Assembly (NCBI GenBank): GCA_028641055.1
Contig: CM054057.1
Coordinates: 721,490,310-721,554,309 of the forward strand
Length of the DNA: 64,000 bases
Reading direction: 5' to 3'
From: Alopecurus myosuroides
Lineage: Eukaryota > Streptophyta > Magnoliopsida > Poales > Poaceae
Part shown: positions 56,415-64,000 of the stretch, in pieces
How the letters are laid out: each line of letters begins with the position of its first letter
Position numbering within the stretch: the stretch's first letter is position 1
Made by a program: the position numbers and the translations under genes
Notes under the pieces: model-generated
The model's database searches: none
Told to the model about the DNA's origin: nothing
Seen by the model: the letters and a program-made list of their open reading frames with translations, nothing else

Positions 56415-57624
56415 TGATACGTCTCCAATGTATCTATAATTTATGATGCTCCATGATCATATTTTGCCAATTGCTACTTGTTTTTCCCTTACTTATAGCA
56501 TTTTTATACGTTTTCCGGGACTAACTATTAACAAGCTGCCAAGTGCAAGTTCCCTGTTTTCTGCTGTTTTTGGTTTCAGAAAAGTTGTTCTGCAAACATT
56601 CTCGGAATTGAACCCCACAAAGCCCGAAGTTCCTATTTTACCCGGAAGCATCCAGAACACCGAAGAGGAGTCGAAGACGGACAACAGGGGGACCACACCA
56701 TAGGGTGGAGCGGGTCCCCCTGGCCACGCCACCTATGGGTGTGGGGCCCCTGGAGCTCCACCACCTTTGCCGTTTCGCCTATTTACCCCCCCCCCCCGCG
56801 GATGGAAAACCCTAAGAACCTGATAAAAAATCCCCAAAAAGTTCCGCAGCCGCCGTCACCATCAACCCTAGATCAGGGGGGTTCTGAAGCTGTTTCCGGC
56901 ACCCTGCTGGAGAGGAGATCATCACCAGAGGCTTCTACATCACCATGCCTGCCTCGAGAGTGATGCGTGAGTATTTCATCCTTGGACTACGGGTTCGTAG
57001 CTGTAGCTAGATGGTTGTCTTCTCCTCATATGCCTCCATGTTTAGATCTCGTGAGCTGCCTATCATGATCGAGATTGATCTTATGTAATTCTATATGCTG
57101 TGTTTGCTGCGATCCGATGAATATTAAACTTATGCCAAGTTGATTATAGTCTTTATTTGCATATGCTATTTGTGATCTTGCATGCTTTCCGTTGCTAGTG
57201 GTTGCTCTGGCCAAGTAGTTGCTAGTGACTCCAAGAGGGAGTATTTATGCTCGATAGTGGGTTCATGCCTCCTCACCACCTTTCTCGAGTGACAGAAATG
57301 TGAAGGGGGGATATGATGTTGCCATTAGGGAGAAAACAACGGTGAGAGTGCCCGTGTGCATAATCATTGCTTACATTACACACTTTGTTTAATGCAGTTA
57401 TATGTTGCTTGCAACTTAATACCTAAGGGGCTTCGGATGATAACCTGAGGGTGGATTATTAGTCAAAGATGCAGATGGATGTCGGTCTATGATATTATTG
57501 TAATGCCCGCACTAAATATCATAGTAGTCTTCATGTCATATTGTGCACTACGGTGCAGCCTCTATTTGTCAATTGCCCAGCTGTAATTTGTTCACCCAGC
57601 ATGTTATCTTTTATGGAGAGACGC
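56415..57624 (+). repeat. 3' LTR (incomplete) of the deleted gypsy element
   Basis: Starts after the purine tract and is interrupted after TATGGAGAGACGC by the LTR at 57625. The remainder is outside the window or lost. Confidence 0.75.
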
Positions 57625-58993
57625 TGATACATCAAAAACGTATGTCCTTTTCCGAACACTTTTCTTATTGTTTTCCTCTAAACTTGTGTGTTTTGGATAC
57701 AACTAACACGGACTAACGCTGTTTTCAGCTGAATTAATTTGGTGTCTCGTTTTTATGTAGAAAAATCAACTTTCTGGAAAATGCCCAGAAAAGAGCCCAT
57801 TGATGTTTTCACCCCGGAAGACCCCGGAAGCCAGAAGGGGGCCAGGAGAGGGGCTAGAGGGTGGCCACACCCCCCTGGCGCGGGTCGCCCTGGCCGCGCC
57901 AACACAGGGTGTGGGCCCCCAGGACCTCCCTCGGACCCCCCTTTCGATTAGAAGTAGCCTTCAACCCTAAAACTCGAGGGGGTACGCCATATTTTCCAGA
58001 AACACAATAGAGCGTCGCCGCCATCCCGAACCTCGATTCGGGGATCAGAATTCCTGTTCTGGCATCCTGCCGGGACGGGGAAGTGGAGGAGATCATTGCC
58101 ATCGTCATCACCAACGGCTCTCCATCGACCATCCATGTTTCCCCCATCCATGTGTGAGTAATTCCCCGCTGTAGGCTGAAGGGGGTGGTAGGGATTGGAT
58201 GAGATCGTTCATGTAATAATGTCGTGATTGTTAGGGCATAGTGCCTATTGTCCTCTATTAGTGCTATTGACATTGTTGCAACTTGTTATGCTCTTGCCAC
58301 TTTGGGACCGAGTGCCATGATCTCAGATCTGAACATGTTATTGAATCACGATGATAATCATTGTTTCTTGATCATACCTGCAAGTTGTTTACACATATTG
58401 TTGTCCGGAACCCGAGGCCCCGAAGTGACAGAAATTGGGACAACTGGAGGGGGTGGCTGCAATGTGAGGATCACATGTGTTCACGGAGTGTTAATGCTTT
58501 GCTCCGGTGTTCTATTAAAAGAACACCTTAATTACCATTAGTTCCTTTAAGGCCCCGTAGCCACGGGCTGGTAGGACAAAAGATGTTGTGCAAGTTCTCA
58601 CTGCGAGCACGTACGACTATTTACGGAACACATGCCTATGGTTACTTAGTGCTTGGATGCTTTATCATATTTATCTGCAATGCCCCTGACATGATCATTA
58701 TTAGAACTTTCCTATCCATGCAACGCCCGTTCATCCATCCCCATGCCTACAGTATTTTAATCCTGTTGTTTACTTCAATCACTACTACTGTTGTTTTCAT
58801 ACTACTGCTGCTACTATAAAACTGTTACTACTGATAAACCACTGCAAACAAAAATACTTTCAGGTGCAAGTGAATTGACAACTCAATTGTTAAGGCTCAC
58901 AATTATTCATTGTCTCCCCTTGTGTCGAATCAATAAATTTGGGTTTTACTTCCCTCGAAGACTGTTACGATTCCCTATACTTGTGGGTCATCA
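57625..58993 (+). repeat. 5' LTR of the Athila-like element
   Basis: Same family and computed length as the solo LTR at 40639-51850. Shared landmarks include TCCTTTTCCGAACACTTTTC and CCCTCGAAGACTGTT. No tandem repeats or coding capacity. Confidence 0.85.
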
Positions 58994-59004
58994 AGACTAT
59001 TTTC

Positions 59005-59023
59005 TGGCACCGTTGCCGGGGAG
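59005..59023 (+). promoter_or_regulatory. primer-binding site
   Basis: TGGCACCGTTGCCGGGGAG, 11 bp after the LTR, differs by one base from the TGGCGCC-GTTGCCGGGGA site found in many cereal gypsy elements (tRNA-Asp type). Confidence 0.75.
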
Positions 59024-59081
59024 CATAGCTTTATTTGCAAGCTCACCGAAGAGTATTATTATCTACTGCCTATCATTCATC

Positions 59082-61478
59082 ATGGGTAAGTCTCGTGATG
59101 GAAGAGTCCCTATATTACCATCCACTACAAGAAGAAGTACAACTCTGAACACCTCTACTGCTCTTGATTCACCGTCTGTTATGAGTAAGATGCTTACACC
59201 ACCACATGCTACACATGCTACTTCTGTTGAATCTGAAAATGCTTCTAATAATTTTGATGATGCTTCTACTGTGCTTGATGAGAGTGGTTCTCTCAGTCCT
59301 TTCTTAGATGCTACTATTGCTAAAGCTAAAAATATTGCAAACACTGAAACTCCTGCTAAAAATCCTGTTACTCCTGCTTTTTCACCTGAGTTTAGAGAAA
59401 CTCCTAGTGATGATTTGGATGATGCTTATATTGAACTGAGTGATGATCTTATTGATGAAATACATGCTTTGAAGGATAAAGATGCTTCTATACGTCTTAT
59501 GGAAAGTCGTGATGTTAGATATAAATTATCTCCTGATGCTAAGTTTGCCACTTCTCCTATTTATATTAGGGATAAGGATTATGATTTCTATCTTGATTTA
59601 TCTTATATATCTATTTTTGATAAAGAACCTTTTTGTGGAACTGAAAATGAAAGTGCTGTGAAACATATGAATGAGCTATCCTCTTTGAGTAGTTTATTCT
59701 CTGATGATCTTAAGAAACGTAGCTACTTTGTTGCTAAAATATTCCCTTTCTTATTAAAGGATGAAGCTAAAACTTGGTTTAACAATTTGTCTCCTGGATC
59801 TATTGATAGTCCTATTGGTTTGGTTAATGCTTTCTTTCAGAAATATTTTCCTGCTAGTTCTCAACATGCTGCTTTACAAAATATATTTAATTTTAAGCAA
59901 TTGGAAGAAGAGAAATTGCCTGTATCTTGGGAAAGGTTTGGTTCTTTAGTTAGAGCTGCACCTGGGCATAACCTAGAAGATAATAAACTTCTTGATATAT
60001 TCTATAATGGACTAACTGTTGAATCTAGGACATACCTGGATAGTTGTGCTGGTTGTGTTTTCAGGCAAAGAACTCCAGAAGAAGCTGAGGAATTAATGGC
60101 TAAAATAAGCCAAAATCATGATGATTGGACTATTGTTCAGCCTGAGCCGACCCCTACTCCAGTACCTACACCAACACCAACACCCAAGAATAGGGGAATG
60201 ATTGAATTAAATGATGAAGTGATGAGAGAAGCCAAGAAATCTCTTAAAGAGAGGGGTATTAAATCTGAAGATGTGAAGAATCTTCCACCTATAGAAGAAT
60301 TATGTAAGCCAATCCCTCACTCACCATCCATTGAGGTACACTCTCTCCAATATTTTGATAGTAGAGATATTCCCTATAGAAAACCTCCTGATCAATGCTT
60401 AGATGAATTTGATAATTATGTCATTAAGCAAGATAATTTTAATATGAGAGTGCAGAACCACCTTACGGAAAACTCTAAAGCTATTGATAACTTGCATGGT
60501 ATTATAGAAAGAACCTCTAATGATGTTAAAATGTTTGTTAAACATTTTCAAATGGTTCAAACTCAAATTGATCAACTTGCTAAAGTGCAAAAAGATTTGC
60601 TAGTTAATGCTTCCAAAGAAAAACATGCTTATGAGATAAGAACTAGAAGTGGTATTACTACACAAGATCCTTTATATCCTGAGGGACATCCTAAAAGAAT
60701 TGAACAAGATTCTCAGCAAACTAATAATAATGTTATTCATACTAAGAAGAAAAATAAGAAGAAACATAAAACTGATGTAGAATCCTCTGAACCTGCTAAA
60801 GATTCTAATAGTATATCTATCTCTGATGCTGAAACTGAAAGTGGTAGTGAAAAGAATGATGGTTCTGATAAAGAAGAACCTGTAGCTGAACCTGAAAAGC
60901 AAACTAAAACTGCAAAGTATACTAAGGAAGATTTCATTGCTAATAAACATGGTAATGAGAGAGAACCTTGGGTACAAAAACCAATGCCTTTTCCTGGTAA
61001 GAAACACAAATCTAAGGAAGAAGAACACTATAACAAGTTTTGTGAATGGATGAAGCCATTGTTCTTGCAAATTCCTTTAACTGATGCTATTAAATTGCCT
61101 CCTTATGGAAAATATATGAAAGATATTGTCTCTAACAAAAGGAAGATTACTAATGAGGAAATTTCCACTATGCTTGCTAATTACTCTTTTAATGGCAAGG
61201 TTTCTGAGAAGCTTGGAGACCCTGGTATACCTACTATTCCTTGTTCTATCAAAAATAATTATGTTAGAGCTGCTTTGTGTGATCTGGGAGCTGGAGTTAG
61301 TGTCATGCCTTTTACTCTCTATAAAAGACTCCTCCTAGAAAAATTGATACCAACTGATATATCTTTGAAAATGGCTGATAAGACAACTGCTATTCCTGTG
61401 GGTATATGTGAGAATGTTCCTGTTCAAGTTGCTAATAATTGTCTGATATTAACTGACTGTTGTGTTGGAAATGCCTGA
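59082..61478 (+). CDS. gag-protease polyprotein of the Athila-like element
   Basis: The ATG at 59082 (MGKSRDGRVPILPS) opens 798 codons without a stop. An acidic N-terminus precedes the gag domain at about residues 200-350: FPFLLKDEAKTWFNNLSPGS, FFQKYFPASSQHAALQNIF, LPVSWERFGSLV and LDIFYNGL. A TPTPTP linker follows, then a Lys/Glu-rich part with YEIRTRSGI, and the retropepsin start YVRAALCDLGAGVSVMPFTL. DLGA replaces the usual DTG/DSG, as often in plant Athila-type proteins. The frame is lost just before the end of the protease; see the next entry. The long open frame suggests recent activity. Confidence 0.85.
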   Translation: MGKSRDGRVPILPSTTRRSTTLNTSTALDSPSVMSKMLTPPHATHATSVESENASNNFDDASTVLDESGSLSPFLDATIAKAKNIANTETPAKNPVTPAFSPEFRETPSDDLDDAYIELSDDLIDEIHALKDKDASIRLMESRDVRYKLSPDAKFATSPIYIRDKDYDFYLDLSYISIFDKEPFCGTENESAVKHMNELSSLSSLFSDDLKKRSYFVAKIFPFLLKDEAKTWFNNLSPGSIDSPIGLVNAFFQKYFPASSQHAALQNIFNFKQLEEEKLPVSWERFGSLVRAAPGHNLEDNKLLDIFYNGLTVESRTYLDSCAGCVFRQRTPEEAEELMAKISQNHDDWTIVQPEPTPTPVPTPTPTPKNRGMIELNDEVMREAKKSLKERGIKSEDVKNLPPIEELCKPIPHSPSIEVHSLQYFDSRDIPYRKPPDQCLDEFDNYVIKQDNFNMRVQNHLTENSKAIDNLHGIIERTSNDVKMFVKHFQMVQTQIDQLAKVQKDLLVNASKEKHAYEIRTRSGITTQDPLYPEGHPKRIEQDSQQTNNNVIHTKKKNKKKHKTDVESSEPAKDSNSISISDAETESGSEKNDGSDKEEPVAEPEKQTKTAKYTKEDFIANKHGNEREPWVQKPMPFPGKKHKSKEEEHYNKFCEWMKPLFLQIPLTDAIKLPPYGKYMKDIVSNKRKITNEEISTMLANYSFNGKVSEKLGDPGIPTIPCSIKNNYVRAALCDLGAGVSVMPFTLYKRLLLEKLIPTDISLKMADKTTAIPVGICENVPVQVANNCLILTDCCVGNA

Positions 61479-61752
61479 AGATGATAATATGTCTATTATT
61501 CTTGGAAGACCTTTTCTTAATAGTGCAGGGGATGTTATTGATTGCAATCAAGGAAAAGTTACTTCTAATGTTAATGATAAAGAGCACACTGTTTATTTTC
61601 CCAAGAAGATTGATAGAAAATATGGTCTAAATTTCATTGAAAATATTGAGACCATCAAGATTGGAGAATTTTATTGTCCTATTCCAAATCCACCCAAAGA
61701 ATATGAAATTATTATGATTGGGACTATGCCTATCAAGGTTGAGGTAACATGA
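61462..61752 (+). pseudogene. protease C-terminus, out of frame with gag
   Basis: EMPEDDNMSIILGRPFLNSA is the conserved end of the retropepsin domain, in frame +1 relative to the upstream 59082-61478 frame. A small deletion near 61455 (about two bases) explains the shift. No reverse transcriptase follows the stop at 61750-61752. Confidence 0.8.
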
Positions 61753-62715
61753 GTATTTAGTGAGAAACAAAGTTTTGTTTCATATAAAATTATTTTGGTA
61801 GCAAGACTTGATCACCCTTGTTAACAAAATGATTTTAAATGAAATGCGCAATGTTTTCACTATGTTTTCACCTTCCCCATTATGTTTTCACCATGTTTGT
61901 TTCTGTTATTACATTATTAATTGAGTGCAATCATGTTTTCCACCATCCTTATGCATGTTTTCCTGATGTTTTCACTCTGATTACTGAGTTTATGCATGTT
62001 TTCACCCCCATACTTTTGTTTTCACCACTACCACCTTTGTTTTCTTTGGTTCTTCTTTCATTAGTGTCATAGAACCTCTGTAGTTATGGTTTTGGTTTTT
62101 TTTTTTCCATGTTTTCACTTTTGTTTTCCCGGTTTTTATTAATTACTAAAATTCTGGAAATACCTCAAAAATAAAGTTTCTCGAAAAATTCCAGAAAAAT
62201 TATAATAAATTTTTACGTAAAAAATGAGGCAGAAAGACACCAGGGAGGCCCCAGGGGAACCCACCAGGCAGGCACACCCTAGGGTGGCGCGACCTTCCCC
62301 CTGGTGGCGCCAGCCCATGGTGTGGGGCCTCCTGGCCCCCCACTAACTCTCTCCCCTGCCAAAGTTCCTTCTCTCACCTCCCAAACTCAACACATTTCCT
62401 GGAACCCGAGTTCTTGCTGTTCTTCCTCGAAATTTTTCAATCTCTTTGATCAGCCCATCTTTTGTGCTGAAATTTGGTGCATTTGCTCTCCGGTATGTGA
62501 CTCCTCTGATGATCTAAGTAGAATTGTATTTAGTGAAGTATTTCTTGAGTATTTTTCCATAGTAGGTGACAGCTTATGTGAGTTTGCATGCTTGACTTGA
62601 GTATAAATAATATAGTTTCGATGTATGTTTAGCTCTCATATAAGTACCTATGGTAGTCTCCACCTTATAGTTGCTTGAAATTAATTTTCATGATGATTGT
62701 TGAAAAATTTCAGAG
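61753..62715 (+). other. non-coding stretch between two ORFs of the Athila-like element
   Basis: It has many ATGTTTTCACC-like repeats at 61845-62130, then AT-rich DNA and a GC-rich block (62235-62345). No gene was recognised where pol would be expected. Confidence 0.5.
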
Positions 62716-63470
62716 ATGGATAGGTTCAACTTTGGTGAGATATTTAGGAGTGATGCTCCTAGAAGGACAAGGCCATCACGCTCGTCTACTTCAGCAGGGC
62801 CCTCATATAATGAAGACATTATGGCGTCAACTATTAATGATGCAGAAGATGACGGTATCATTTACCCATCTAGCTTTCCTTGTCACACATTTTTAAGAAA
62901 TGCGGGTCTTTTAGATGATTTTCTTATGCTTGTTGAAAGAGTTGGGCTCACCAACTTTATGGAGTATTAAAGTCCTCAGTATGCCATGCTTACAAAATCT
63001 TCTGTTAAGAGCTTTAAATTTCAGAACTCTCAATATGGTCCAACTGTTGCATTCAAATTATATAGCAGTTCTATGTCTTTGTCCTTGGTGGAATTTTGTG
63101 CTATTATAGGTATCAACACCACCAGGACGGCAAGCAGGATTCAAGATAGACCAGTAGACCTCCAGGGGATCTACCGAGAGATCACCAATGATGACGGTCA
63201 CTCATCCCAGCGTGGGAAGATAAGGAACATTCAACTTCCTGCTCTCAGATACTTTACTTACTATATTGGTACTAGTATTCTTGGTAGGGAGAACACTACT
63301 AATGTTTCTAGTTATCACCTTGCTTTCATTGATGCTGCACTGAACTGTAGCACAAAGTATAACCTTGGTGCACTTGTTGCACGCCGCCTTGCCGCTACTG
63401 AGCCCATTTTTTGTGGCATTATTGCTACACGTGTCGTAGCTGAAAGTGCACTATGGTCAACTAGAGGGGG
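62716..63470 (+). pseudogene. second ORF of the Athila-like element, cut at its 3' end
   Basis: The ATG at 62716 opens MDRFNFGEIFRSDAPRRTRP. The frame then reads FPCHTFLRNAGLLDDFLML and, after one TAA at 62968-62970, continues in the same frame with SPQYAMLTKSSVKSFKFQNS and IQLPALRYFTYYIGTSILG. This resembles the ATHILA ORF-1-type protein of plant gypsy elements, assigned by eye. The frame becomes nonsense at about 63465 where another repeat begins. Function unknown. Confidence 0.55.
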
Positions 63471-64000
63471 GGTGAATAGGTTGACTACCAATTTTTCTTT
63501 TCTTTTCTTTTTAGTGGGGCTAATAAAGATAAGATAGGGTTCTCTAGATGTGCATCTAGGTGAGCAACCTATGTGTATAAGATAATATGTGCAACGGAAG
63601 TAAAGCGTAAGGTAACAAGATAAACAACAAGTGTAAAAAAGGAGACAAGGATATGATTCCCGTAGTTCCTTCTCAAAGAGAAGTACGTCTACGTTGGAGA
63701 GGTGGGGAGCCACCTAGGCACTCCTCAATAGCACGATTGTGCACACCTTGTTCTCCTTGAGCTTCTCCGGTGAGGGAGATTCTCGTTTCCACTATGAGGT
63801 CGACTTGAAGGCGTTGACCAAACCTTTACAAGGGCTCGAGGTCACTCCACAAGATGGATGGAGCCTCTCAAGCAATCCGTAGCTTCTTGATGTGTAAGAT
63901 ACAAGCACAAGATCTACTAAGGTTTCTAGGCCTCAAGTAGTATTCTAGATCTACTAGGTTGTGGTGGATGGATTTGAAATTCCTTTGGTGAAAATGTGGA
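63471..64000. mobile_element. unclassified repeat truncating the Athila-like ORF
   Basis: From CTAGAGGGGGGGTGAATAGG the sequence departs from the upstream coding frame. It resembles the start of a common cereal repeat, but no LTR, TIR or domain can be confirmed before the window ends. No gene was recognised. Confidence 0.35.

Larger units (their letters stand above)
53543..57624 (+). mobile_element. gypsy-type LTR element, internally deleted, cut in its 3' LTR
   Basis: The 5' LTR copy runs 53543 to about 54730 and the 3' copy from 56415 until it is cut at 57625. Both start TGATACGTCTCCAA(C/T)GTATC and match along their length (shared landmarks: TAGTCTTTATTTGCATATGC, GGGAGAAAACAACGGTGAGA). 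A purine tract AAGCTTGGGGATGC directly precedes the 3' LTR. The 5' copy breaks off near 54730 and runs straight into 3' non-coding internal DNA, so the LTR end, primer site, gag and pol are all deleted. Confidence 0.78.
57625..63470 (+). mobile_element. Athila-like non-autonomous gypsy element (gag-protease)
   Basis: The 5' LTR is 57625-58993 (1369 bp, TGATACATCAAAAACG to GTGGGTCATCA). A primer site TGGCACCGTTGCCGGGGAG at 59005-59023 resembles the tRNA-Asp type. Then come gag and protease without reverse transcriptase or integrase, a non-coding stretch, and a second ORF cut at about 63470 by another repeat. No 3' LTR is in view. The element interrupts the 3' LTR of the preceding one, with GACGC directly before it as a possible, unconfirmed target duplication. 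It must depend on a partner's polymerase. Confidence 0.78.

Noticed and set aside
62716..63470. The Athila-like second ORF as an envelope-type protein
   Set aside because: No signal peptide or transmembrane segment is visible in the part present; similarity by eye is to ATHILA ORF-1-type proteins.

Overview
The window is nuclear DNA from a grass, very probably a member of the Triticeae (wheat, barley, rye, Aegilops). The basis is the repeat content and gene style: plant GT-AG introns, Stowaway MITEs starting CTCCCTCCG, CACTA elements with CACTGGTAGAAAA ends and TTTAGTCCCGG subterminal motifs, L1-type LINEs, Athila- and Tat-like Ty3/gypsy elements, and a plant leucine-rich-repeat receptor kinase. 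There are no prokaryotic features. Almost everything is transposable element or the wreck of a gene. The only gene frame that looks intact is a small exonuclease carried by a transposon.

Layout. 1-5.7 kb: a decayed MULE (Mutator-like) transposase gene on +, followed by two minus-strand multi-exon genes, one B3-like and broken, one GRF-zinc-finger/coiled-coil. 5.7-8.5 kb: gene-poor DNA with hAT and Stowaway MITEs. 8.5-11.8 kb: a hAT-like element (8-bp target duplication) holding a 2.5-kb CACTA element (3-bp duplication). The CACTA carries a two-exon DEDD 3'-5' exonuclease gene, an AT-rich tandem array, a short palindrome and a segment derived from 5S rRNA. 12.7-25.6 kb: a LINE tail remnant, a 5'-truncated LINE (-), a 6.4-kb LINE (+) with target duplications, and a related LINE (-) with a nearly full ORF2.

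25.97-36.67 kb (-): an LRR receptor kinase pseudogene of the HPCA1/At5g49770 type. Signal peptide, LRRs, Cys-rich juxtamembrane region, transmembrane helix, kinase C-lobe and C-terminal tail can all be followed. It is split by a second copy of the CACTA family (in the last exon), a PIF/Harbinger element sitting where the kinase N-lobe is missing, and a small non-autonomous LTR element (in an LRR exon). Each insertion has an exact target duplication. Removing the CACTA or the LTR element restores the reading frame.

38.2-64 kb: a nest. A third LINE (ORF1) is split by a solo LTR, which is itself split by a 9.8-kb Tat-like gypsy element with an antisense gene. The LINE is followed by an LTR fragment carrying a Stowaway MITE, then an internally deleted gypsy element, then an Athila-like gag/protease element inserted in that element's 3' LTR, and finally an unclassified repeat that cuts off the last ORF.

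The most interesting item is the CACTA family at 8.8-11.3 and 26.1-28.6 kb. Two independent insertions share an exonuclease passenger and a 5S-rRNA-derived block that keeps recognisable polymerase III internal-promoter boxes.
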